A stretch of 64,000 bases of DNA from JAJDUF01 sp965238265 (GTDB lineage Bacteria; Chloroflexota; UBA11872; UBA12225; JAJDUF01), in assembly GCA_965238265.1 (NCBI GenBank), contig OZ250185.1, forward strand, positions 2,294,001 through 2,358,000, written 5' to 3'. Both the position numbers and the translations under genes were made by a program. Under the pieces are notes generated by a model. That model did not search any database. It saw nothing but the letters and a program-made list of their open reading frames with translations, and had not been told where the DNA came from. Positions within the stretch are counted from its first letter, which is position 1. Each line of letters begins with the position of its first letter. Below, piece by piece: positions 8,002 through 17,467 of this stretch.

Positions 8002-11000
8002 CTAGCGCAAGGGCAGACCTACCGGCAGTCGGGTGAGTAGCTCCGGGGAAATTTGCCGGACTTGCCCCCACTCGAATCCCCACCGCTTGAAGGTATCGAG
8101 ATCAGGAATCCAGTGACGCACGCCTGCCCTGACCAAGAACACGTGCTCAGTAGTCCCTTTGACCAGCGCACCGTCCGGCAAGAGTGACCGGGCGGGGACG
8201 ACCGGCTCCGGCAGCATGTTCTCTGGGAACACGACCGTCTGCAATACCGCCCGCGGATGTACGCGGCGGATGACTCCGTCCTGCGTTGTAGTAAGGAACA
8301 GCGGCCGGCGTAGCCATTCATCATGACCACGCCCCAGCCTGAAAAAGAGCCATGCATTCTGCTTCTTGTTGGAGGACGGCCACGTTGGCTCGTATGGCAC
8401 TATCCATGGCCGCTCATTGACCTCCTGCCGCACCGACTGTCCGGTTGCATCCAAGTACCACGACCAGCGTTGAAACGGCGCCCGCACGTCCATCTCTCCC
8501 GGCCACCGCACGCCACCGCTGGACGGTCGCGGCGAGCTGCCCAGGCTGGCACGGATCGGCCGGGGGCCGCGCGGCTCGACCCCACGCGGATTGACGTACC
8601 AGAAGTCCAGACGCAACTGGCTGCCATTCGGTACCGCTACCCCGTGCAGGACCGGCGCGGTCCCGGTTTCGAGCCGGTCATCCAGGGGAGCCTCCGGAGG
8701 CCGCGCGGCTGAGTCCGCAGCAAGCAGCTCGGCAGCGGCGAGCCGCAACGGGAGGCCAGGTTGGGCGGAAATGGTAACCGTCTGCGGGAACCGGAGCGTC
8801 TCGGTCGTGTACCAGGACAAGCCTAAGCTGACATAAATCAACCTCGATGGCTGGTGCCGCTCGCGGTCTGTCTCTGCCTCCGCACCGGCCGGCCGGCCGT
8901 CGAGCCGCACCACTCCCTCACCGCCGGCCAGCAGCCCCAAGCGAAGCCGGCCGACACAACTGTGCTCACTGCCCGGACCGAATCGGCCGCCAGCCGGAGG
9001 AGGCGCGGTGGAAAGCGAGCCACAGCTCGCGGCAAGAACAATCTGCTCCCCCTCACGACCAGGGTGAGCAGCAACCAGAGCCAGCTCGGACGCACTCACA
9101 CGTGGACGCTCCGGGCGGCGATACACGTACCAGTGCATACCGCGCATCACAAGATCGGCGGAGTCGGCACCCCAGAGGCGCGGCTCCTCCTCAGCGCCGA
9201 GCACAAGCCAACGATAGCGACCATCCTCGCGCCAGCTGGCGCGCTGGCCATCGGAGCCATTGATCAGGCCGTACACGTCTCGGCCCGCCTCGCGGAGCAT
9301 GAGGACTAACATGCCGAGTACCCTGGCCCGCAGGAAGTTCCGCTGGTGCCAGGGCGTGTGCAGGCCGACAGTATGCTCGCGCACGACGACCTCACTCGCC
9401 GGCACTGGCCACTGAAAGCCCTCGGAGACCAACACAGGCTCGCCCTCCGGTATCGCTTGGACGACGGTCTCGATCTCCCGTAGGAGCGCTGGGCGCACGG
9501 TCCACCCCCACCCGTCCCAGGAGAAGCGCACGCTCGCCAAGGTACTCCAGCCCAGGGTCACGCCGTAGATCGCGACTACGCCGACGCTAACGAGAACCGA
9601 CGTGCCGGGTCGGCACGACCTTAGCCACCGGCGGATGGTGCCGACTTGGCGGTCAACCGCCCCCGGGGTTCTTCCCAGGACGTTGACCAGGCCCACGAGG
9701 CCCGCGATGACCAGTACGGGCGCGAGAAAGTAGCCGACCGAGAAGACCTTGAACTCGGCATAGGGGAACGCTTTGATGAAGCGAGCGTAGAACCAATAGG
9801 TGCCGTAAGCGGCTACCACGGCAACGATATAGAGGTCGCGCCGCCCCGTGCGCCAGAGACCGTAGGCGGCGGCCAGCACCACCAAGGCCGTGGCGAGGCC
9901 ACTGAGCAGCGTCGGTAGGGATGGCGTGGTTGGCAGCTTGATAAAGCCCCACAGTTCCGTTCCCAAGGCAAGCTGCCACGGAGGTACGACGGTCAGCCCC
10001 CAGCCCGTGCCCTGCGTCAGATCGTCTCCCCAGAGCAGCGGCCCCAGGCGTTTCCAGGCAAACACCAGCGCCGGGTAGTGCGTCAGCCAGCCCAAGACGA
10101 GCATGAGGGCACCGCAGCCAGCGAGCCGCCCGACGAGGCGCCAGCGGTCCTGGCTCGTGGCCGAGAGCAGTACCGCTGCTGCCACCAGGATTCCCACTTG
10201 GGCCACCAAGAGGGCCGTGACGCGATAAAAGGACACCGTCGCGAGCGTGACGCCCAGGCCACCCAGCAGAACCGCGCGTCTATCGTGCGAGCGGAGCGCA
10301 TAGTGGAAGAGGGCGAGGGCGAACGGCACCGCGGCGGTCGCGGCAGCATTTGGCCCAAAGCCGTAGGATGCTATCCACAGGGGCAAACCATGCGCGGCGG
10401 CGAGGGCTGCTGCAACCAACGCCCACCGCGGCCGCAGGCCACCCACCTGGACTGCGAACAGGTAGACCGCGGGCACTGAGAGAGCCAGTGACACATAGCC
10501 GGCGAGCAAGACGGAGTGATAAGGGTGTGCATCTGCGACGACAGTAAGCAACCCCATCAGGAGGTGGTAGGCCCACCCCATAGTCTCGTGCAGCGAGTGT
10601 GCTGTAACACGCCAGCCAACGGGGGAAGACAGCATTCCCAGTTGACGGTCGACGAAGTACTCCTCGTCACCGTTGGGAACGAGCAAGAGCGGCGAGCCTT
10701 GGTGGATATGCGGTGCCAGCGCCAGCATGAACAAGCCCAAAGCGAGCGCCGCCACCGCCACCGTCGCGAGGTCAGGTCGCGGTATGGCAATGACCGTCGC
10801 GGCTGCGCTATCAGTCGGCTGGCCCTCGCGCCGTCTCGCCCACCACCGCGCCACTCGCCACAGTCCCCAGGCAGCGGTCGTCAGCAGTCCGGCGCCCGTG
10901 ATGACCAGCAGGGTCAGCCTGAGGTTGAGGGCGGGGAGCAGTATGTAGGCAGTGACCACCAGGACTGCCCACCCAACCAGCGGCGCCACCAGCCAGAACG

Positions 11001-11121
11001 CTCGGCGCAGCGCCCCGCGAAGGAGCAGGTGGGTCGGGACGATGCCAAGCGCCATGAGCACGGCTAGGATCACCAGCCCGCTCGACAGACCACGGAGGGC
11101 GACGTAGTAGGAATCGCTCAC
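8002..11121 (-). CDS. Large polytopic membrane protein with C-terminal surface-type domain
   Basis: A 1039-residue protein starting with GTG at 11121. The first 520 residues hold about thirteen hydrophobic helices, with an acidic loop (VPNGDEEYFVD) after the fourth, a plan typical of GT-C type glycosyltransferases. From residue 540 the protein is soluble and beta-rich. The last 70 residues carry the pattern 'LVKG...VFLVRAGVRHWIPD', 'FKRWGFEW..V..I' and 'LPVG.PL', a short module that I know as a recurring C-terminal or repeat unit in secreted Chloroflexota proteins. The donor and acceptor are unknown. It converges with the DUF2723 gene, so the two GT-C-like proteins may serve one envelope glycan pathway, but they are not co-transcribed. 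Confidence 0.7.
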   Translation of the reverse strand: MSDSYYVALRGLSSGLVILAVLMALGIVPTHLLLRGALRRAFWLVAPLVGWAVLVVTAYILLPALNLRLTLLVITGAGLLTTAAWGLWRVARWWARRREGQPTDSAAATVIAIPRPDLATVAVAALALGLFMLALAPHIHQGSPLLLVPNGDEEYFVDRQLGMLSSPVGWRVTAHSLHETMGWAYHLLMGLLTVVADAHPYHSVLLAGYVSLALSVPAVYLFAVQVGGLRPRWALVAAALAAAHGLPLWIASYGFGPNAAATAAVPFALALFHYALRSHDRRAVLLGGLGVTLATVSFYRVTALLVAQVGILVAAAVLLSATSQDRWRLVGRLAGCGALMLVLGWLTHYPALVFAWKRLGPLLWGDDLTQGTGWGLTVVPPWQLALGTELWGFIKLPTTPSLPTLLSGLATALVVLAAAYGLWRTGRRDLYIVAVVAAYGTYWFYARFIKAFPYAEFKVFSVGYFLAPVLVIAGLVGLVNVLGRTPGAVDRQVGTIRRWLRSCRPGTSVLVSVGVVAIYGVTLGWSTLASVRFSWDGWGWTVRPALLREIETVVQAIPEGEPVLVSEGFQWPVPASEVVVREHTVGLHTPWHQRNFLRARVLGMLVLMLREAGRDVYGLINGSDGQRASWREDGRYRWLVLGAEEEPRLWGADSADLVMRGMHWYVYRRPERPRVSASELALVAAHPGREGEQIVLAASCGSLSTAPPPAGGRFGPGSEHSCVGRLRLGLLAGGEGVVRLDGRPAGAEAETDRERHQPSRLIYVSLGLSWYTTETLRFPQTVTISAQPGLPLRLAAAELLAADSAARPPEAPLDDRLETGTAPVLHGVAVPNGSQLRLDFWYVNPRGVEPRGPRPIRASLGSSPRPSSGGVRWPGEMDVRAPFQRWSWYLDATGQSVRQEVNERPWIVPYEPTWPSSNKKQNAWLFFRLGRGHDEWLRRPLFLTTTQDGVIRRVHPRAVLQTVVFPENMLPEPVVPARSLLPDGALVKGTTEHVFLVRAGVRHWIPDLDTFKRWGFEWGQVRQISPELLTRLPVGLPLR

Positions 11122-11836
11122 GGCAACCTCAGCTTCTACCAGGTGCGGTGGGTATTATGCCAAGCGCCGCAGGGCCGCTCCCCGTGAGGCCGGGCATGAT
11201 AGACAGGAGTTGCGGACGGCCTTACCGGGATTTATCCTGCGGTTAATACTCACTTGCTATACCTTGATATTGGGCAATCCTGCGGCGTCCGATACATTCC
11301 GATACATGTGGAGTCATGCAGTCCAGGAAGTGAGCATCGAGGCAATGTCTCCTACGGCCGGGAGCGCTGGAACGACGCGGACGCCGCAGTAGCCGCGGCT
11401 TGCGCGTGCAGGAGCAAGCGCGAGGCGCCGGCCAGTGTTTGCCAGGCTTGGATGAGCGCAGCATTGTATGCTGTAGAGCAGCGTTCATCGTACCTTCGTG
11501 GAGGCAGCGATGCTTCGGATAGCAGCCAACGATGCGCCCGTCTCACGGTCAGCCGCCAGCGAACTGGCCCAGAGCAGGCCATTGGAGAACACCATGAGAG
11601 CGCCAGCCACAACCCGGCGTCGCTGGCTGGTGCTTGTCTTCGCGGCGCTTGGCGCGGGCTGCTCATTGGGAGAAACCCGCGGCGACCGTGAACGCAGCCA
11701 CGCCGGCCGGATGTAGCCGCGCCGCCGCGTACTCCGAGAGGGTGCGCCAGGACACGAGCACACAATGAGTCTTGAGTAGTACGGTGGGCTTGGCCCTCGC
11801 TGCTCAAGAACAGCGAGTTCAAGGAGGAGGTTTCCG
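11122..11836. other. 715-base gap with little coding signal
   Basis: Apart from the short lipoprotein-like reading frame at 11594-11716, I see no gene with family resemblance in this stretch. The long minus-strand frame that covers 11352-12080 has shadow-like Arg/Ser/Pro composition. The part just before 11837 contains a good ribosome site for the YceI gene. Confidence 0.5.
11594..11716 (+). pseudogene. Lipoprotein signal-peptide fragment
   Basis: A 40-residue frame beginning at ATG 11594 has a textbook lipoprotein signal: a basic start (TTRRRW), a hydrophobic core and the lipobox LGAGC followed by Ser. It stops 17 residues after the cysteine. This is either a very small lipoprotein or the surviving 5' end of a decayed gene. 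The following YceI gene has its own similar signal, so a partial duplication is possible. Confidence 0.35.
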
Positions 11837-12673
11837 TTGCCAACAGCAGGCAGTCGCTACGACGACCGTGCAGCGGCCGCCCACGAAACAGCCGCTCCTG
11901 TGAGCAGCGGCCGACTACGCAGACTGCTCCTGGATCGCCGGCGTTCGTTGGGTGCGCTCGTAGCGCTCGTAGCCGTGAGCTGCGGGGCGGAAGAGGATGA
12001 GGCCGGTCAGGCTGCGCCCGCGGCGCCACAGCAAGCGGCAGTGGCGAACACCCCCACGACACCTCCGACCTCAGCACCACCGACGGCAGCGCCGCCGGCC
12101 GCTACCGCCGCTCCGGCCGCGGCTTCCGGCAGCGCGCACTTCCAAGTCGTGGGGGATAGCTCACTGGCCAGCTACACCACCCGTGAGAAGTTCTTCAACC
12201 AGCCCTCGCCCGTCTTCGTCACCGGCACTACCTCCGCCATCACCGGGGACCTCCACCTCGACCGCGCCACCTGGCAGCCGGCTCCCGAGCCACCCTCCGT
12301 CATCACCGTGGACCTGCGTACCCTCAAGACCGATAGCTCGCGCCGCGACAACGCTATCCAGGGGCGGTTCCTGGAGTCCAGCCGGTATCCGCTGGCCACG
12401 TTTGTGCTTCAGCGGATCGCCGGCGTGCCGCAGTCTTACCAGGAGGGCACCGAGGTGACGGTGGTGCTGGAAGGAGCGCTGACGGTGCGGGAGATCACCA
12501 AGCCGATGTCGTGGCAAGGGACGGCGAAGGTGGAGGGGAACACACTGACGGGCAAGGTAGGGACGAGCGAGCTGCTGTACGCGGACTTTGGGATTCCACA
12601 GATCACAATTCGGATTTTGGCGGTGGAGGACTGGTTCAAGCTGGACATGGAGCTGACCGCCGTAGCGGAGTAG
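11837..12673 (+). CDS. YceI-family lipoprotein
   Basis: A 278-residue protein. The start is a TTG at 11837, supported by AAGGAGGAGG about seven bases upstream. A basic region (residues 25-35) precedes a hydrophobic stretch ending in a lipobox-like LVAVSC, so the mature protein would be a lipoprotein. A Thr/Pro/Ala linker (residues 55-95) leads to a YceI lipocalin-like domain: HFQVVGDSSLASYTTRE, ITVDLRTLKTDSSRRDNAI, GRFLESSRYPLATFV and the final beta strands. YceI proteins bind polyprenoid chains such as isoprenoid quinones in a long barrel. The N-terminus is long for a signal peptide; a later start is possible but no better ribosome site is visible. Confidence 0.85.
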   Translation: MPTAGSRYDDRAAAAHETAAPVSSGRLRRLLLDRRRSLGALVALVAVSCGAEEDEAGQAAPAAPQQAAVANTPTTPPTSAPPTAAPPAATAAPAAASGSAHFQVVGDSSLASYTTREKFFNQPSPVFVTGTTSAITGDLHLDRATWQPAPEPPSVITVDLRTLKTDSSRRDNAIQGRFLESSRYPLATFVLQRIAGVPQSYQEGTEVTVVLEGALTVREITKPMSWQGTAKVEGNTLTGKVGTSELLYADFGIPQITIRILAVEDWFKLDMELTAVAE

Positions 12674-12773
12674 CCATCATGGACCGGCATAGTGGATCAG
12701 CAGCAAGTCGTGTTACTATGTCCGGTACAAGGGCGCAGTCGCTCACTGTCTGCGCGACGAGGGAGACGAGAGC

Positions 12774-13253
12774 ATGATCGAGGTCGTCGGCCTGATGCAC
12801 CATGCCATACCCATCGGGAAAGGCGATGCCGACGCGCTGGCGAGGGCCAGGGAATTCTACGGTGAGCTGCTCGGGTTGCCCCTCGATACGGGTCGCCCGG
12901 ACATCCCGGGTACACCAGGATACTGGTACAATGTCTCTACTGGCCTACGCCCACGTTCCGCCGGAAAGGAAGACCCCCGCGTGGTTGGCCCCCCGCCCGC
13001 ACACCTGAAACAGATCCATCTTATCGGGCGACCAAACGCGGCGCTGGCGGACGACGCTGACGCGCAAGAACCCATGCGCCGCAAAGTGGCCCACCTGGCG
13101 CTGGCTGTCACCAGCCTGTCGGCAGCCAAGAACGCCTTGGATCGGCGCGGCATTCCCTACACCATTCAGACGGCCGCCGTCGGCGCAGAGCAAGTCTTTT
13201 TCTTTGACCCTTTTGGCAATCAGATCGAACTGCAAGAAGCCCGTGAGGGCTGA
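12774..13253 (+). CDS. VOC-family (glyoxalase/bleomycin-resistance fold) protein
   Basis: A 159-residue single-gene vicinal-oxygen-chelate protein starting at ATG 12774 behind GAGGGAGACGAGAGC. Two beta-alpha-beta-beta-beta modules are visible: the first begins MHHAIPI and has REFYGELLGLPLD, the second begins KVAHLALAV and ends FFFDPFGNQIELQE. The first His and the last Glu (IELQE) are the usual metal ligands of the family. Substrate is unknown: family members include glyoxalase I, dioxygenases and epimerases. It stands alone, 174 bases before hflK, so context gives no hint. Confidence 0.85.
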   Translation: MIEVVGLMHHAIPIGKGDADALARAREFYGELLGLPLDTGRPDIPGTPGYWYNVSTGLRPRSAGKEDPRVVGPPPAHLKQIHLIGRPNAALADDADAQEPMRRKVAHLALAVTSLSAAKNALDRRGIPYTIQTAAVGAEQVFFFDPFGNQIELQEAREG

Positions 13254-13310
13254 CGGTGGCTGCGAGTGTAGCCGCTGGCATGCTATGGTGAGATAGAGAA
13301 CGTGGTCACC

Positions 13311-13330
13311 GCCCCAGGGAGGCCTGGGGC
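13311..13330. terminator. 8-bp hairpin after the VOC gene
   Basis: GCCCCAGG and CCTGGGGC pair around a GAGG loop, 57 bases after the VOC stop codon. There is no run of T after it, so a role as an intrinsic terminator is uncertain. Confidence 0.35.
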
Positions 13331-13427
13331 CGGTATACGCTGAAACGCTCCGTTCGACACAACGATCCTCGTCAATAGGTCTGGAGCAGACGGGGAGGCA
13401 TCTATGGGGAGCTTCCGGAGGTAAACG

Positions 13428-14561
13428 ATGGCACGGCGAGCAAACGACCCCCCCCCTGAAGAAGACACTGGTGGCGATGAGCGCGAACGTCGCGTGTATG
13501 GTGGGCCATCGGAGCCACCGCGCCGCCGCTCTGGCGGTGCGGACAGCGGAGATTTCGAGGACTACGTGCGGGACGTACTCCGCAGTGGTCGCTGGCAGGG
13601 CCTCTTGCGACGCGGCACAGGACTATGGATCGTCCTCGTCGTCATCATCATCGGCGGCTGGCTCGCCACCGGTCTCTACCAGGTTGGTCCCGGCGAACAA
13701 GGGGTCGTGCGCCAATTCGGCAAGCTCACCAACCAGACCGACCCCGGCCTGCGCTATCACCTCCCCTGGCCTATCCAGCGCGTAGACGTGGTGAACATGG
13801 CGCTCGTGCGGCGGCTGGAGCTTGGCTTCCGCTCCGGTGGCGGTGATCGTGCCCAGCGCGTGATCGAGGAAGCATTGATGCTAACCGGGGACCAGAACAT
13901 CGTCGAAGCGCAGATGATCGTGCAGTACCGGGTGCGTGACGCTGCCCACTACCTCTTCCACGTCCGGGAGCCGGAGAATGTCCTGAAGGACGCCGCAGAG
14001 GTTGCCTTGCGGAGCATCGCCGGGAGCACGACGATTGACGACCTGCTGACCATCGGGCGTGCCGAGGCCGAAGAGAAGACGCTGGCCTTTATGCAGCTCC
14101 AGCTCAACGATTACCAGGCCGGCTTGCTTCTCCAGAACGTCAAGCTCCAGGTTGTAGATGCGCCGGAACAGGTCCGGGACGCTTTCCACGACGTAGTGCG
14201 TGCCCTGGAGGACCGCGAGCGCCTGATCAACGAGGCTCGCGGCTACGCGGAAGATCTCATCCCGAAGGCTCGCGGTGAGGCCGAGCGGTTGGTGTTCGAG
14301 GCCGAAGGCTATAAGCAAGAGCGGATCATCCGTGCCCAGGGCGACGTCTCCAAGTTCATTCAGGTGTTGGAGGAGTACGAGAAGGCACCCCAAGTGACGC
14401 GAGCGCGGCTCTACCTAGAAACGATGAACCAAGTCCTGCCCAACGTCGAAAAGGTCATCACCGATGGACCTATCGGTGACAATATCTTGCCGTTCCTGCC
14501 GCTCCGGGACGGCGCTACCTCCACCCAAGGAAGGGCGGCCGCAGCGGCAATTGGCGGCTGA
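13428..14561 (+). CDS. hflK: HflK, SPFH/prohibitin-family FtsH modulator subunit
   Basis: A 377-residue protein starting at ATG 13428 after GGAGGTAAACG. A hydrophilic N-terminus of 65 residues precedes one membrane helix (residues 68-88), then the SPFH/band 7 domain (YQVGPGEQGVVRQFGK, then LRYHLPWPIQRVDVV) and a long charged helix rich in EAR/EAE repeats (residues 245-310). In proteobacteria HflK and HflC form a cage around the membrane protease FtsH and restrict its access to substrates. The order hflK-hflC with a 42-base gap is preserved here. The acidic, Gly/Arg-rich N-terminus is like that of HflK rather than HflC, which decides the naming. Confidence 0.92.
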   Translation: MARRANDPPPEEDTGGDERERRVYGGPSEPPRRRSGGADSGDFEDYVRDVLRSGRWQGLLRRGTGLWIVLVVIIIGGWLATGLYQVGPGEQGVVRQFGKLTNQTDPGLRYHLPWPIQRVDVVNMALVRRLELGFRSGGGDRAQRVIEEALMLTGDQNIVEAQMIVQYRVRDAAHYLFHVREPENVLKDAAEVALRSIAGSTTIDDLLTIGRAEAEEKTLAFMQLQLNDYQAGLLLQNVKLQVVDAPEQVRDAFHDVVRALEDRERLINEARGYAEDLIPKARGEAERLVFEAEGYKQERIIRAQGDVSKFIQVLEEYEKAPQVTRARLYLETMNQVLPNVEKVITDGPIGDNILPFLPLRDGATSTQGRAAAAAIGG

Positions 14562-14603
14562 GGCCCCCGCGCAAACGGGCAAGTAAGAGATGAGGATCAC
14601 ACG

Positions 14604-15593
14604 ATGAAAGCACTGGGAATCGCCGTGGTAGTAGTGGTCATTCTGACTGCGCTGGCTATGCCACAGATCTTCTATTTCGTTGACGAGACCGATCAGGTGG
14701 TGATCACGCAGTTCCGGCGGCCCGTCCGCACGGTGACTGCGCCGGGTCTGCACATCAAGATTCCGTTTATCCAAGCCGTCAGTCGCTTCGAGAAGCGTAT
14801 CCTGCGCTCTGACCCTATGCCGACGGAATACCTGACCCTCGATAAGAAGCGCGTGATCGTGAACCACGTATCACGTTGGCGGATCGTCGAGCCGCTGGCG
14901 TTCCTCGAACGCATCCGGACCGAAGGGGCGGCGCTATCCCGGCTTGATGACATCATCTTTTCCCAGCTGCGGACAGAGCTTGCCAAGCATGAGCTGGAGG
15001 AGATTATTGACGAGCGGCGCGAGTCGATCATGGCAAGCGTGACCATGGCTACCCGGGAGCGCCTGAGCCCCTTCGGCATCGAGATCGTGGACGTGCGGAT
15101 CAAGCGCGCTGACCTGCCGGAGGAAGTCCACGCCAGTGTCTTCAATCGCATGGTCGCCGAGCGCCAGCGTATCGCCAAGCGCTACCGTTCCGAGGGCGAA
15201 GAAGAGGCGCGGAAGATCCGCGGTGATACCGATCGCCAGCAGCAGATCATTCTTGCCCAGGCCTACGAGAGAGCACAGGACTTGCAGGGCCAGGGTGATG
15301 CGCGGGCCGCAGCGATCTATGCCGAATCCTTTGGACGCGACCCGGAGTTCTACAACTATCTACGTTCCCTGGAAGCCTACCGGGCGGTGCTTGACGACAA
15401 CACACTGCTGATCCTGCCCTCAGACACCGCCTTGCTCCAGTACCTGCGTGGCCCGAACCCACCTCCAGGATCGAACTCGCCAGCGAGCCCCTCCCCGGCA
15501 ACATCGTCCGGGCCGGCAGCGCCGGCCACTCCTACGGCCACTCCTACACCAACAGCATCTCCCGTGCCGGCCACACCCACGCCCGCAAGCTAA
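14604..15593 (+). CDS. hflC: HflC, SPFH/prohibitin-family FtsH modulator subunit
   Basis: A 329-residue partner of HflK. A membrane helix lies at residues 2-22, followed directly by the SPFH domain (FVDETDQVVITQFRRPVRTV, GLHIKIPFIQAVSRFEKRIL) and the conserved C-terminal helical part RYRSEGEEEARKIRGDTDRQ with ESFGRDPEFYNYLRSLEAY, a hallmark of HflC. The last 45 residues are a Pro/Ala/Thr-rich tail that bacterial HflC proteins normally lack; by position it would lie outside the membrane with the rest of the SPFH cage. It is co-transcribed with hflK. The gene ends in a repeat-filled gap before a convergent gene. Confidence 0.92.
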   Translation: MKALGIAVVVVVILTALAMPQIFYFVDETDQVVITQFRRPVRTVTAPGLHIKIPFIQAVSRFEKRILRSDPMPTEYLTLDKKRVIVNHVSRWRIVEPLAFLERIRTEGAALSRLDDIIFSQLRTELAKHELEEIIDERRESIMASVTMATRERLSPFGIEIVDVRIKRADLPEEVHASVFNRMVAERQRIAKRYRSEGEEEARKIRGDTDRQQQIILAQAYERAQDLQGQGDARAAAIYAESFGRDPEFYNYLRSLEAYRAVLDDNTLLILPSDTALLQYLRGPNPPPGSNSPASPSPATSSGPAAPATPTATPTPTASPVPATPTPAS

Positions 15594-15638
15594 TACCCTG
15601 TCCGGGCCGCTGATCCGAGAGGAGCGGGGGCGAGCCGG

Positions 15639-15745
15639 CCCCCCTATGGCCCCCCTCCGCTGCGCAGGGGGACGGCTGCCCGCCTACCGCCTCGCGGACT
15701 CCCCTTCCCTCCGGGGAAGGGGCCGGGGGTTAGGTCCACCCCGCC
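15639..15745. repeat. Two adjacent repeat copies (family B, then family C)
   Basis: CCCCCCTATGG...GCAGGGGGACGG (15640-15674) belongs to the repeat that recurs at 42.4, 51.3, 56.3 and 63.6 kb. CGGACTCCCCTTCCC...GGGGTTAGG (15697-15736) belongs to the repeat that recurs at 18.3 and 20.8 kb. Together they fill the gap between the convergent hflC and amidohydrolase genes. Confidence 0.75.
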
Positions 15746-15759
15746 GCTAAACTGACCAG

Positions 15760-17361
15760 CTACTCGTCGTGGCCATGCCGCAGCGCCCGGCCCGGCAGAT
15801 TGCCCGTATGGCGGTCTCGGTCCTTGACGTGTACCCCATTCACGAGTACGTAAGGAATGCCCTCCGGGTACGAACGCGGCTGCTCGTAGGTGGCGGTGTC
15901 GCGGACACGCTGCGGATCAAAGCACACCACGTCGGCGGCCAGGCCCGGCCGGAGTGAGCCACGATCTCGGAAGCCGAGTATCCGGGCCGGCACTGCCGTC
16001 ATTTTGCGGACGATCTGCTCCCAGGTAAATAGCTCCAGCTCGCGCGTGTAGCGTCCGAGATACCGTGCGAAGGTGCCCCAGGCACGAGGATGCGGCTGCT
16101 CGCCGACCATCACCCCATCGCTGCCGGCGGTATGCGCCGGGTGCTGCATGATCGCCTGCACATTGTCCTCGTTCCCCTGGTGCCACACCATGGTGCTGCT
16201 CAGACGCTCCTGAATCAGGAGGTCGCACACCCAATCGAACGGCGGTCGGCCCAAGCCGGCCGCCACCTCGCTGACGCGCATGCCGGTGAACTGCCGGTTG
16301 GCCGGCGCCGTCATGGCCCCAAGCTGGATGATGGCCCAATCTACTGGTACCCCCTGCGCCCCATCCGTCCCGACCGCCTCGACCTCGTGCCGCAGTCGCT
16401 CTCGCGTCGCCGGGTCGCGCAGCCGCGCCAGCAACGCTTCATCACCGCCACGGTAGGCCCACGACGGCAAGACGGCCCACAGGTAGGTGCTCGCCGCGAT
16501 ATAGGGGTAGCTATCCATACTCACCGCGACTCCCCCGGCCCGCGCTCGGTCAATCATGCTGAGGAGGGCGCCGCTGCGGCCCTTGTTCAGGGGAAAGGCC
16601 AGCTGGGCATGAGCAAGATGCACCGGGACCCCGGCCCGGCGGCCGATCTCGATGCTGTCGTGATACGCCGCCAGCGCACCGGCGCCGTAACTGCGGTGAT
16701 GCGTGCAATAGAACCCGCCGTGCGGCTCGATGGCGGCGCAGAGCGCCACAATCTCGTCGTCGCTGGCAAACATTCCTGGGGGATAGGTCAGCCCGGTCGA
16801 GAGACCGACGGCGCCCTCCTCCATCCCCTGCTGGATCATATTCTGCATCGCTGCCAGCTCGCGGTCGGTGGGCGGGCGATCAGCAAACCCCATGACGTTC
16901 ATGCGGATGGTGCCTTGGCCGATCAACGTAGCGACGTTCGGCGCCACCCGCCCGTCGAGCTCGTCGAGATAGTCACTGAGGCTCCGCCAGCGCCAGGCCA
17001 CGGTCGGCGGATCGCCGGTGAGCGCCCGCACCTGGCCCCGCACCATCTCGACGCGCTCGTCGGTGAGCGGCGCCACGCCCAGCCCGTCTTGCCCCAGCAC
17101 CTCCAGCGTCACGCCCTGCATGACCTTGGCTTCGTGCGCCGGCGACGCGAGAAGCTGGATGTCAGAGTGCGTGTGCATGTCCACAAAGCCGGGACACACC
17201 AGCAGTCCGGCGGCGTCAATCCGGCGGCGCGCTGGCGCATGGTGCAGCCCCGGCGCCACGGCGCCAATGCGCCCGGCCCTGATGGCCACGTCGGCGCGAA
17301 ATCGCGGCCGGCCGGTGCCGTCAACGACTTCACCGCCGGCGATCACCACGTCCCACGTCAT
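15760..17361 (-). CDS. D-aminoacylase/N-acyl-D-amino-acid deacylase-like amidohydrolase
   Basis: A 533-residue amidohydrolase of the D-aminoacylase branch, the usual length of this family. The beta-strand-1 metal motif is GFVDMHTHSD (residues 58-67). Further marks are EGAVGLSTGLTYPPG, the FYCTHHRSYG segment that corresponds to the CTHMR motif of the family, HLAHAQ, SMDSYPY and the final metal Asp in TAGSDGV. Known members hydrolyse N-acyl-D-amino acids or related N-acyl amides. The segment where many D-aminoacylases have a metal-bridging Cys in 'GNCG' reads EVLGQDGLG here, so that ligand is absent. It lies alone between repeats, followed downstream in the same direction by no close gene; upstream on the same strand is a methyltransferase 107 bases away. 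Confidence 0.85.
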   Translation of the reverse strand: MTWDVVIAGGEVVDGTGRPRFRADVAIRAGRIGAVAPGLHHAPARRRIDAAGLLVCPGFVDMHTHSDIQLLASPAHEAKVMQGVTLEVLGQDGLGVAPLTDERVEMVRGQVRALTGDPPTVAWRWRSLSDYLDELDGRVAPNVATLIGQGTIRMNVMGFADRPPTDRELAAMQNMIQQGMEEGAVGLSTGLTYPPGMFASDDEIVALCAAIEPHGGFYCTHHRSYGAGALAAYHDSIEIGRRAGVPVHLAHAQLAFPLNKGRSGALLSMIDRARAGGVAVSMDSYPYIAASTYLWAVLPSWAYRGGDEALLARLRDPATRERLRHEVEAVGTDGAQGVPVDWAIIQLGAMTAPANRQFTGMRVSEVAAGLGRPPFDWVCDLLIQERLSSTMVWHQGNEDNVQAIMQHPAHTAGSDGVMVGEQPHPRAWGTFARYLGRYTRELELFTWEQIVRKMTAVPARILGFRDRGSLRPGLAADVVCFDPQRVRDTATYEQPRSYPEGIPYVLVNGVHVKDRDRHTGNLPGRALRHGHDE

Positions 17362-17467
17362 GTCGTCAGCTCTCCACCCGCTGGGCTACAGCGTTCGTTG
17401 TGACGACGCCAGAGCCGTAACACACTACGGCACCATCCGTGCGGCTCCGGCCGGCCACTCCGGCACG

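Noticed and set aside
7961..8003. Imperfect hairpin between the convergent DUF2723 and large membrane genes
   Set aside because: Arms have several mismatches and no T run; too weak to list as a terminator.
11352..12080. Minus-strand frame of 242 codons over the gap and YceI gene
   Set aside because: Arg/Ser/Pro composition typical of a shadow; no motif and no ribosome site.
16090..17403. Long plus-strand frame over the D-aminoacylase-like gene
   Set aside because: Shadow of a well-conserved minus-strand gene.
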